From the NCBI RefSeq assembly GCF_009828855.1, contig NZ_WUAG01000002.1, forward strand, positions 1,054,001-1,118,000: 64,000 nt of DNA, in the 5' to 3' direction. The notes under the pieces were generated by a model. The model was not told where the DNA came from. It saw only the letters and a program-made list of their open reading frames with translations, and did no database searches. Source of the stretch: Psychromonas sp. L1A2 (GTDB taxonomy: Bacteria; Pseudomonadota; Gammaproteobacteria; Enterobacterales; Psychromonadaceae). Shown piece by piece: positions 48,448 to 55,881 of this stretch. Numbering within the stretch: position 1 is the first letter of the stretch; each line of letters begins with the position of its first letter. The position numbers and the translations under genes are program-made.

Positions 48448-48453
48448 GCTATT

Positions 48454-48738
48454 ATGAATATAGAAGATAAATCAAATCATCCATCAAAATATCATTCGAT
48501 TAGTTGCGAAAGCTTCGAGACCTTTATCGTTGATTATATAGACGGTAACCTACAAGATGAGCAAAAACACATTTTTATACAGCATTTAAATGAATGCCCT
48601 GCTTGTAGAGTATATTTAAAAAATTATGAATATCGTATCCAATTAAGTAAATCCATCTTTGCAAATGATACCGATAAACCAGACATTCCAAATCAATTAG
48701 TAGAGGCTATTTTAGCCGCTAAGAAACAAAGAGATTAA
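48454..48738 (+). CDS. Soluble zinc-finger anti-sigma factor
   Basis: 94 residues with the zf-HC2 pattern: Cys near 20, then HLNECPACRVYL (His-x3-Cys-x2-Cys). Such domains hold zinc and trap the cognate ECF sigma until the metal site is oxidised or displaced. No membrane helix, so it is cytoplasmic, suggesting an intracellular redox or metal signal. Six bases separate it from the sigma gene. Confidence 0.88.
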   Translation: MNIEDKSNHPSKYHSISCESFETFIVDYIDGNLQDEQKHIFIQHLNECPACRVYLKNYEYRIQLSKSIFANDTDKPDIPNQLVEAILAAKKQRD

Positions 48739-49647
48739 TGGCTTAATGGTACGTTATTATAATAATGCATTACGAGTCGTTATCTAATCATATTTCATAG
48801 GTTGGGTGTTAAGGTAGACCCTGTAAATAATTACGTGTAAAGCGTATGCTAATCTACCTTTTTATTTTTACTAAGATTCGCCTATTTAGTGTACGTTGAC
48901 ATAAATCCGATGGTACTTTTCTAAGCTTAGGCAAGCTATTTTGAATTATCGATGACATCAACGGATAAGACCAACTCTGTGTATTTTCCGCTACCATAAA
49001 GATTGATAACTCATATATGTCACTTGTTGAACACTAAAACCTATCTACCTTTTTATACCAATGGAATTAAATAAGTGATCAGAGATTGTGCAGGAAAAAT
49101 TAACACTAATAAGGCGTGAGTTGCAGGAGATAGTTGTTCTCACTTCAAAACTCACAACGCAGTTAGGAGGGATTTTAACCAGCAAGAATGATCACCTTAT
49201 TAATTATTTTGGTATTACTCTCTGTGATAACAAGCTCCACCAGACTAGACCTTCCATCACCTGTTTAGAAACCCCAGATATCCATCTGAATCAATTAACC
49301 ATTATAAAACTGGTATTGAACTATAGCCTCAAAATAATCTAAGTAGATTTCGAGCATGTAACGACTTACAAATCATAAATATAGTGGCCAAGTTAATTTA
49401 CCAATGTGAGGTTTGCTTTTGAGAAAAGAAATCATGTTGGTTTTTACCAATTGAGACATTTTGAGATCCTATTGCCCCTTTTATTTTTTAATTAATGCTA
49501 TGGGGGCTATGTTAATAGCGTGGATGTAGAGTAGGATAAGACAATCTATTTATTTGATTTCTAATTATATATGTTTGTATTTGTACAGAGATTTTATTTA
49601 TGCAAGTATACAAACGTAATGTACGTTAAACCTATTAAGGGCAATCT
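48739..49647. other. 909-base region between anti-sigma gene and hpf
   Basis: Contains repeat copy E (49053-49217) and the hpf promoter. An ORF of 84 codons at 49088-49342 runs through the repeat and is not a gene. Nothing else is recognised. Confidence 0.55.
49053..49217. repeat. MITE-like repeat, 165-bp form (copy E)
   Basis: Same length, ends and orientation as copy A, with only a few substitutions (for example AGGGATT to AGAGATT). The near-identity over 165 bases, 39 kb apart, indicates recent mobility. Confidence 0.88.
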
Positions 49648-49998
49648 ATGAAAATAAATACTTCCGGTCACCATGTTGATATTACTGATAGCATTAAAGA
49701 GCACTTAGAAGAAAAATTCGCTAAAGTATCTACTCACTTTCCCTCACTTATCTCGCTCGATATTATCATTTCCAAAGAGCATGGTGAGTTTAATGTTGAA
49801 ATTCGCACCAATTATGAAGGAACTAGCCTTGCTGCTAAAGGTAATGACCCAGTTATGTACCCTGCTATTACAAGTGCCGCTAAAAAATTAGATACCGTGT
49901 TAAAACATCGTAAAGGTCAATTAAAAGCAGATTTACATGAAAAGCCTGAACTGATTGAACCTGAAAGTACGGATGAAGTAGAAGAAGAAATTAACTAA
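49648..49998 (+). CDS. hpf: Short ribosome hibernation promoting factor
   Basis: 116 residues with the HPF/RaiA fold (MKINTSGHHVDITDSIKEHLEEKFAKVSTHFPSLISLDIIIS). It binds the 30S decoding centre during stationary phase and promotes 100S dimers. The short form lacks the C-terminal dimer domain of long HPF; the acidic tail (ELIEPESTDEVEEEIN) is longer than in E. coli HPF, nearer RaiA. AAGGGCAATCT precedes the ATG. Confidence 0.92.
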   Translation: MKINTSGHHVDITDSIKEHLEEKFAKVSTHFPSLISLDIIISKEHGEFNVEIRTNYEGTSLAAKGNDPVMYPAITSAAKKLDTVLKHRKGQLKADLHEKPELIEPESTDEVEEEIN

Positions 49999-50041
49999 AA
50001 TTAACCTACTTTATTAACCTACTTTATTAAAGAACCCTCTT

Positions 50042-50071
50042 AAAACGCAGCTTACGCTGCGTTTTTTTGTT
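50042..50071 (+). terminator. Terminator after hpf
   Basis: AAAACGCAGC-TTAC-GCTGCGTTTT with a T tail: a textbook hairpin. Confidence 0.93.
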
Positions 50072-50103
50072 TGGGCATTATAAAAACTTCACAGAGCCTT
50101 TCA

Positions 50104-50158
50104 TTTTACCTTTTTACCTTTTTACCTTTTTTACCTTTTTACCTTTTTACCTTTTTAC
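50104..50158. repeat. Tandem repeat, TTTTTACC x7
   Basis: Seven head-to-tail copies of an 8-base unit, with one unit carrying six T and the first only four. It lies between the hpf terminator and the start of the accessory island. Slippage-prone. The remainder of 50072-50323 has no gene. Confidence 0.9.
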
Positions 50159-50323
50159 ATAATTAGCCTGTTTTCTAAAAAATGATGTTTGTGATTATTC
50201 TCTAACTAAGTGGCGAAAATTAGTTGCCCACCACACTTGAATAGAATCACTCATTGAAAAACAGTAAATACAATTAAACATCTCCGCGAATTGAACGTGC
50301 GTGAAATTGATTAACTAAGGCGC

Positions 50324-50647
50324 TTGGGGGTACAAAGCGACTTAGAAAAAACGGTTCAAATTGCAAGTAATGACAGTTCAGAAAACAGAAGATTAAGATT
50401 AGAATCTGCACCTAAAGAACCTATTTTAATTGAGGCACGAACCAAGCTCTACCGACGCAATCCCGACGTGGTAGCTAAAACTCTATACAGAGCACTAGGT
50501 GTATGTGAAAACTGCAAGGCCAAAGCACCATTTGCGCGTAAGCGAGACAACAGCCCTTACCTTAAAGTACATCATATAAAGATGCTTTCTGCTGGTGGAC
50601 TTGATTGTATTGAAAATACAGTGGCGTTATGCCCAAACTGTCTATAG
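50324..50647 (+). pseudogene. Truncated HNH endonuclease gene
   Basis: 107 residues remain. RRNPDVVAKTLYRALGVCENCKAKAPF, then YLKVHHIKMLSAGGLDCIENTVALCPNC, is the HNH core of McrA-like/restriction nucleases (Cys-x2-Cys, HH, final Cys-x2-Cys). The frame stops two codons after CPNC, exactly where the catalytic HR..H segment should follow, and no ATG or ribosome site opens the frame (TTG at 50324). The full-length family is usually over 250 residues. It is a 3-prime- and 5-prime-truncated remnant at the edge of the island. Confidence 0.78.
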
Positions 50648-50769
50648 CTTCATTTCAATTAGCCAACCTACTGATTGTTATTGTTTTATCGTTTATTATT
50701 GACCAACCACCGCATTCCATATCTGTGCCTGTGGTAACATGAATCATCATCGATTAAATAGGGTTCATA

Positions 50770-53106
50770 ATGCTAAGAAGAATACAAAAAATTGAAGGTA
50801 TCGGTAGCTATCACAGCGCAAGAGCTGGTGACACGCAATTTTCTGACGTGAATATAATCTATGGTGAAAACCGTAACGGTAAAAGTACGCTGTGTGACAT
50901 TTTCTATTCTCTTGCGTCTAATAACCCTGAATTAATCAAAGACCGCAAGGCGATACCAAGACAAGGTACAGCGGCTAACCCTATGAAAGTCGAGTTTCAA
51001 TTCGCTAATGCACCAACCTGTGTTTTTTCAAACGAAACTTGGGCGACTGCATTACCCGCCGATTGTGAGCTACATATCTTTGACCACAACTTCATTCATC
51101 GAAATGTAATGAGTGGCACTGTCAACAATCGAGAAAACTCAGAGAACATTTCAAACTTTATTCTAGGCGAAGACAACACTGAGCTTTTTGAGACCCTTAA
51201 AACTGAAAAAGAAACTCTAACTATTACTAAAGCAAACCTTAAGAGCGCCAAAACCGAGCTAGAGGCGAGTGGGGTTAACGACGTAGCTACATATGTTGTT
51301 TCTGACCTTCCAACAGAGTCTATCGATGAGTTGAATACAGCGATTGCAGAATCTATCGCTGAGCAAGATTCGTTAACCGTGCAAATTGGCAACGTCACTC
51401 AATCTAAAGCTCGATGCAACTTAAAAGAAATTTCTACTTCTTTTGATATCACAGATACAAGTAATGAAATTAATGAGTGCTTAGAAACTAGCATGGAAGA
51501 AGCTCACACCGATGCGCAGGCTCTGGTACAAGAGCACATGGCACGTCTGAAAGAGCAAAACGGCTTTAAAGGATGGGTCTCTAACGGCTTAGCTCATTTA
51601 GAAGATGACTGTCCATTCTGTGGTCAAGAGTTTGAGGGAGATTCCCTAGAGCTAATTAATAGCTACAAAGTTGCATTCAATGAAGCTTTCGCCAACTTCA
51701 TTAAAGAAACTAAAGCGGGTGCTACACAACTGCTTACGAAGCAATTGATTTCTATTGATGAACAAGCTACCAACCAGCTCCATGAAGAAAACAAGAGAGT
51801 GCTTGAGCTATATCTAGAGCAGGTTGTTGTTGAGCAAACTGCTGATAATAAGCAACTTATTGATGATACGCATGAGGTGGTTAAGTCGGCCATTGAAAAA
51901 CTGAACGAAAAGCATGAAGAGTTGAAACCTCAAGTTCTAGAGCTTCTAAATGTAAAAATCGAAACAGCATACAATTCTATTGAAGCAATTGACTTCTCTC
52001 CTCTACAGTTGGCTATTGACTCGTTTAATGAAGCTAAAGAAGCCTATAAGGTCGTTATCAACTCGGTAAATGAAAAGCTTACTGAATTTAAAGGTGGCCT
52101 CGATTCGGATGCTTTAACTACTGACAAAGCAACAGAGAACGTAAATCAGAAAGCACTTGATAGTAAAAAGCTACGTCATACCCTAGAAGAAAAATGTGCG
52201 ACATATCGACAACTAAGCACTCAAGTTGAGCAAGACCAAGAGACCTACGATAACAACAAGACAGTATTAGAAGATTCTCAAGAAGCATTTCTAGATATCT
52301 ACTTTGATGAGATTAACCTGCTATTCCAAAATCTTGGCTCTAGAAATTTCAACATTAGCAGAAAGCAAAATAATAACGGCCGAAAAATTGTCTATGACTT
52401 AGAGGTCAGTTTCAACGGTACACCGGTTCCAAGAAACAAAATGAACTGCTTATTCAGTGAGTCTGATAGACGCGCTTTGGCGCTATGCATCTACCTAGCT
52501 AAAATTAACAAGCTGCCGGATGAAGACAAAGCCAAAGCTATACTGGTAATGGATGACCCTGTTACTAGCTTTGACAATGAACGAATCTCTAGCATTTTGA
52601 ATAAACTTTATGAGATTTCACCATCAATAAAACAACTTTTCATAACAACCCACTACCGTGGAATGGCTGCTACTGCTATTAAGAAGTTCGCAAATACAAG
52701 TGCGCTAAAAATAGTAAAAGTGGCGAACGGTTCGGACTTTGCGCGCACCACAGAAGCAGAGATGACAGCTACAGAGCATGACGACGCTTACAACGAAATT
52801 ACAGCGTTTGTTAACAATGAAGTCAATGACAACAAGATTCTCAAGCTAAGACCATTCTTGGAAACAGAACTTCGTCATAGATATAAAGACCAGCTTAGAG
52901 CCAATGGAGCAACTCTGAGAACGGACTTTTCTGTGTGCATTGATACACTGAAAGACAATAACGTAATTTCAGAAGCAGTCGCGCAAGAAATACACTCATT
53001 CAGAACAACTTTCAACCCACCAATGCACGTATTAATGGAAATGAGTATCGAAGACGTTCGCAATACTGCTACTAATATGATGGATTTAATCTATAGCCGA
53101 CTATAA
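50770..53106 (+). CDS. SMC-like AAA ATPase with zinc-hook CxxC (AAA_13; RloC/PrrC-like)
   Basis: 778 residues. Walker A GENRNGKST (32-40); long coiled coils (about 140-270 and 310-510) flanking CPFC (Cys281, Cys284), a Rad50/RloC-style zinc hook; ABC signature FSESDRRALA (562-571); Walker B ILVMDDP (591-597); His628 switch. The C-terminal extension (about 670-778) contains RPFLE (Arg694, Glu698) and later His742/His753, reminiscent of the Arg-x3-Glu...His triad of PrrC/RloC anticodon nucleases. These ATPases sense phage or DNA damage. The tRNase activity is only a possibility. Codon use looks less AT-biased than the neighbouring viperin operon. Confidence 0.88.
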   Translation: MLRRIQKIEGIGSYHSARAGDTQFSDVNIIYGENRNGKSTLCDIFYSLASNNPELIKDRKAIPRQGTAANPMKVEFQFANAPTCVFSNETWATALPADCELHIFDHNFIHRNVMSGTVNNRENSENISNFILGEDNTELFETLKTEKETLTITKANLKSAKTELEASGVNDVATYVVSDLPTESIDELNTAIAESIAEQDSLTVQIGNVTQSKARCNLKEISTSFDITDTSNEINECLETSMEEAHTDAQALVQEHMARLKEQNGFKGWVSNGLAHLEDDCPFCGQEFEGDSLELINSYKVAFNEAFANFIKETKAGATQLLTKQLISIDEQATNQLHEENKRVLELYLEQVVVEQTADNKQLIDDTHEVVKSAIEKLNEKHEELKPQVLELLNVKIETAYNSIEAIDFSPLQLAIDSFNEAKEAYKVVINSVNEKLTEFKGGLDSDALTTDKATENVNQKALDSKKLRHTLEEKCATYRQLSTQVEQDQETYDNNKTVLEDSQEAFLDIYFDEINLLFQNLGSRNFNISRKQNNNGRKIVYDLEVSFNGTPVPRNKMNCLFSESDRRALALCIYLAKINKLPDEDKAKAILVMDDPVTSFDNERISSILNKLYEISPSIKQLFITTHYRGMAATAIKKFANTSALKIVKVANGSDFARTTEAEMTATEHDDAYNEITAFVNNEVNDNKILKLRPFLETELRHRYKDQLRANGATLRTDFSVCIDTLKDNNVISEAVAQEIHSFRTTFNPPMHVLMEMSIEDVRNTATNMMDLIYSRL

Positions 53107-53114
53107 ACAAAAGG

Positions 53115-53186
53115 GAGCTTGAGCTAAAAATCTAAATCATCTGGCGCACCATCATTACTAACGCCAGATGTTAAATGCTCAAGCTC
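53115..53186. other. Nested double stem after the AAA ATPase gene
   Basis: GAGCTTGAGC (53115-53124) pairs with GCTCAAGCTC (53177-53186), and inside it CATCTGGCG (53138-53146) pairs with CGCCAGATG (53162-53170). Both stems are perfect. It may serve as terminator or RNA-stabilising structure; the following T run is weak. Confidence 0.6.
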
Positions 53187-53228
53187 TTCTTTAAAATTTT
53201 GAGTGTTAGTTTCAACGTCTATTTTTCA
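53124..53228 (-). pseudogene. C-terminal relic of a lost gene
   Basis: A leftward frame of about 33 codons reads KIDVETNTQNFKEELEHLTS and then GVSNDGAPDDLDF before TAG. The composition and acidic DDLDF end look like a genuine protein tail, but there is no start codon, and a stop lies just before it. Possibly the remnant of a gene replaced when the island ATPase arrived. Confidence 0.35.
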
Positions 53229-53499
53229 GTTTCTGAAACCATGATACTGATTGAGAATAAAGCTTTATAAGACTTTCTTACAAATTATTGTATTCGTTAA
53301 ATAAAAACGAAGATAAAGATTCCTCACAAGCCCTTATCTTATAGTGTTATAAAACACCTATAAATGAAATCAAAACGAAGACAATCCCAAAATACTGATT
53401 TAATTAAATAATCACCATAAGCATAGAATTTCGTACTTCATTGTTATGCTCCCACTGATTCCATAACAAATATGCATAAAAGCAGGAGGGGTTGGCATC

Positions 53500-54414
53500 T
53501 TATAGAGAAATATCAAATGCTGATGGGCACTTATTATTTGATTTTTTATTAGTCCCTTGTTCAACAACGGCTTTAAAATTAACAATAAGCCCAACAGCAA
53601 TATCCTTTTCATTCATTTGCAGTTCATTAGAATTAAAATGGAAACTTCCTTTTGCAGTATCAATAAAGCCAAATTGCTTTAAACGTTCCCACTTACGAAC
53701 TTTTCCTTGTAGCAGTTTATACCCTGAAGTTAGATCTTTCTTTTTCAACTCGATAAAACATCGGTCAATTTGTTCATCAACAATATTAAAAATATCATCC
53801 TTATCTTTGATTAATTTTTTTAAACTAGTGCATTGATAAGTTCGAGGATCAAATGATGAATCGAGTATTTTAAGCATTGTTCCCATATCACCTAAGTACA
53901 CCGGTTCATTTACTTGTGCACATTTTTTATATGCAGCAATTAACAACGAATCGATATCATCTTCTTTTTCAAGCACTTCTTCAGGAGCTAAGAGATTTGT
54001 TGTATACACAAAATTATGGCAAGCCTTTCGAAACCGTTCAGGTGTTTTTTCTTGTCCTATCGCCATGACATGAAGTCCATGCTCACGAATTCGCTGCGCT
54101 AGACTATAAAAACCACCATCACTAGAGACTATACAAACAGCATTAATTCTAGAATTTTTATTAATTAATTCTATAGCATCCATAACGAGTGCGTGATCAG
54201 CTGCATCTTTGCCATAATGAAACTGTTGCTTAGGACTTGAAGCAGTATTACGAAGGATATTCATCCAACCACTTTGTTGGGGGGACGTCCAGTCAGCATA
54301 GACCCACTTAATAGCAACTAATCCATGTTTCTCTACCTCTTCTAAAATTAAAGCATAATCATTATGAGAAGCATTCTCACCATCGACAAGTACTGCGAAA
54401 TTCAATTTATTCAT
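53500..54414 (-). CDS. NYN-domain RNase-like protein with LOTUS and cold-shock-like domains
   Basis: 304 residues from the ATG at 54414 (GGA nine to eleven bases upstream; the frame opens at 54438). The NYN/PIN-like domain (about 4-140) has the acidic set Asp11 (VLVDGEN), Asp73/Asp79 (DAADHALVMDAIE) and Asp99 (VSSDGGF), expected for a metal-dependent nuclease. Residues about 155-225 match an OST-HTH/LOTUS RNA-binding domain (EPVYLGDMGTMLKILDSSFDPRTYQCTSLKKLIK). The C terminus (about 240-290) is cold-shock-like (RKWERLKQFGFIDTAKGSFHF). It is the last gene of the viperin operon. An RNA target is likely. Confidence 0.85.
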   Translation of the reverse strand: MNKLNFAVLVDGENASHNDYALILEEVEKHGLVAIKWVYADWTSPQQSGWMNILRNTASSPKQQFHYGKDAADHALVMDAIELINKNSRINAVCIVSSDGGFYSLAQRIREHGLHVMAIGQEKTPERFRKACHNFVYTTNLLAPEEVLEKEDDIDSLLIAAYKKCAQVNEPVYLGDMGTMLKILDSSFDPRTYQCTSLKKLIKDKDDIFNIVDEQIDRCFIELKKKDLTSGYKLLQGKVRKWERLKQFGFIDTAKGSFHFNSNELQMNEKDIAVGLIVNFKAVVEQGTNKKSNNKCPSAFDISL

Positions 54415-54482
54415 AATATAATATTCCATTTTAATCATTGGCTATATGCGTCTTAAATAACCAAATAAATTACATAAGTGCA

Positions 54483-54833
54483 TTAAAAACGTTTAGTTAA
54501 ATGCCAGCCATTACCAAAACTACATTCATAAACTTGCAGGTCAATTCCATGCTCGTTATAAATAATATTAGCCCTAACATACGCTTCTTTTTTTACTCTA
54601 TAAGTATCTTTGAAAGTCCCATCTCCAGCAGTGCATTTATTGCACTTTTTACTGGGTGTTATTCTTGCTTTAGGTGATAAATGCCAAAAACTACATTTAG
54701 CACATTGATAAGGAATCAAATAATTATTGTATTGCTCCCTTGAATAATTAGCGGCATCAATGGCTTCATACTCATCATAATATTGATTTAAATGTTGCCC
54801 AGATTTTTTTCCAAAACATGTATCACTTTTCAT
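54483..54833 (-). CDS. Small Cys-rich protein with internal duplication, in the viperin operon
   Basis: 116 residues. Two copies of one motif, residues about 20-53 (ending PYQCAKCSFWHLSP) and 79-114 (ending VYECSFGNGWHLTK), flank a KKCNKC pair. Cys44/47 and Cys64/67 make a zinc-ribbon-like set; the second copy keeps only one Cys (104). The shared WHL end suggests a duplicated nucleic-acid or protein-binding unit. It lies ten bases after the viperin stop, so it is surely co-expressed. No named family is recognised. Confidence 0.75.
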   Translation of the reverse strand: MKSDTCFGKKSGQHLNQYYDEYEAIDAANYSREQYNNYLIPYQCAKCSFWHLSPKARITPSKKCNKCTAGDGTFKDTYRVKKEAYVRANIIYNEHGIDLQVYECSFGNGWHLTKRF

Positions 54834-54843
54834 TTATACTCTC

Positions 54844-55764
54844 CTAAATTTCGCATAAGCTTGCTTCAATTGGAAAGTAACGAGCACTAAAAACGGCTTG
54901 ATTAAAATTGACTTGTTTTAAAGCAACTTCAACCCCTACATCATTTATAGCTTCACTGTATTTATAACCAGAAATATTAGAAACGTTTTGATAAAAACAA
55001 CCTTTGGGATCTATCATTAAATAGGACTCGGTCATTGCTAGGTTTGACTCTGCATAAATAGATAAACTTTCATTACGATGCTTTTCAATAAAAGAATTAA
55101 ATTGCTCATCTGAAATAAGAAGTTCATCAGAGCCATAGGGCATAACATGTAACACTTTCCACTTATCGGGTTTTATTTCAGAAATTAATTCAGTAAAATT
55201 TTCTTGCCAATTATGTATATTTACCACTGTATTAATTTTAGTTTTAATACCTTTTTGTGTCCGAGTTAGCTCCATTAAAACAACTTTTAAATCATCAGCA
55301 CCTAATGAATTTCCTTTTCTATCAGCTCTACCAATCAATTGCCTTGTTGCGTAGTTTTGACTGTCGAAACTTATTCCGACCATATCTAATATATTCTCAG
55401 GAAGATTAATTTTATTATTTAACAAATAATGACCATTAGTAATGACCGATGTTTTGAATCCTTTCTTTTTTGCTAATCGTAAAATATTTAAAAATGTATC
55501 ACCTAACATCATCGGTTCTCCTCCAGCAATATTAATTCGCACTTCATCATATTTTAGCTTTGCCTTTAAAGAAGAATCACTCCTTATAAAATATTCTGAT
55601 AAGTTACTGAGTAATTTATCAACAGCACTAAGCGAACGATGCAACTCATTTGGTTTTCCCCACTTAGCAAAACAATAATTGCATTTATAATTACAAGCTT
55701 CCGTTATATGCCAATTTATGACTAACTCTTTAATCTTATTTGCTTTAATATTATTAATTGTCAT
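54844..55764 (-). CDS. Prokaryotic viperin (antiviral radical SAM enzyme)
   Basis: 306 residues. The [4Fe-4S]/SAM motif is Cys24-x3-Cys28-x2-Cys31 (EACNYKCNYCFAKW); GGEP at 81-84; ISFDS at 131-135; NTVVNIHNWQENF at 178-190; then the viperin-type C-terminal block IKPDKWKV, SDEQFNSFIEKH, ESN..M..SYL.IDP.G.F, YKYSEAINDVGVEVAL. Viperins convert CTP, GTP or UTP to 3-prime-deoxy-3-prime,4-prime-didehydro nucleotides that stop viral polymerases. The last residues (RYFPIEASLCEI) differ from the usual RGGxYxW end. AAAGGAG precedes the ATG. First gene of the operon; a divergent ankyrin gene lies upstream. Confidence 0.87.
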   Translation of the reverse strand: MTINNIKANKIKELVINWHITEACNYKCNYCFAKWGKPNELHRSLSAVDKLLSNLSEYFIRSDSSLKAKLKYDEVRINIAGGEPMMLGDTFLNILRLAKKKGFKTSVITNGHYLLNNKINLPENILDMVGISFDSQNYATRQLIGRADRKGNSLGADDLKVVLMELTRTQKGIKTKINTVVNIHNWQENFTELISEIKPDKWKVLHVMPYGSDELLISDEQFNSFIEKHRNESLSIYAESNLAMTESYLMIDPKGCFYQNVSNISGYKYSEAINDVGVEVALKQVNFNQAVFSARYFPIEASLCEI

Positions 55765-55774
55765 TTTTTACTCC

Positions 55775-55819
55775 TTTTTAGTTGGTGCCTAAGTATCAAT
55801 AACCTGACCCAACTAAAAA
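55775..55819. promoter_or_regulatory. Inverted repeat in the viperin/ankyrin divergent promoter
   Basis: TTTTTAGTTGG (55775-55785) and CCAACTAAAAA (55809-55819) are exact complements, 11 bases each. In the viperin transcript the downstream arm runs into the AAAGGAG ribosome site, so a hairpin could mask it. It might equally be an operator. Confidence 0.6.
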
Positions 55820-55833
55820 ATGAAAAGTGCCGT

Positions 55834-55841
55834 CCCCCCCC
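55834..55841. repeat. Run of eight C in the divergent promoter
   Basis: A C8 tract in very AT-rich DNA, 41 bases before the ankyrin gene start and about 70 bases before the viperin start. Such runs change length by slippage and can phase-vary promoter spacing. Confidence 0.75.
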
Positions 55842-55881
55842 TATTTAAAACGATAAAGTAAATTATAAAACAAGGAATTAT

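Larger units (their letters stand above)
53107..53499. other. Intergenic region between convergent island genes
   Basis: Contains nested inverted repeats and a leftward coding relic (separate entries), then about 270 AT-rich bases with no gene. Confidence 0.5.

Noticed and set aside
49088-49342. 84-codon rightward ORF
   Set aside because: Most of it lies inside repeat copy E, has no ribosome site, and the near-identical copy A does not keep a comparable protein.
50104-50158. CRISPR-like array
   Set aside because: The units are 8 bases, contiguous and without spacers, so it is a simple tandem repeat.
53492-53836. 114-codon rightward ORF
   Set aside because: Antisense to the NYN-domain gene, whose domains are clear.
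54844-55764. Ordinary radical SAM activating or anaerobic sulfatase-maturase enzyme
   Set aside because: No SPASM Cys cluster at the C terminus, and the central and C-terminal motifs match viperin instead.
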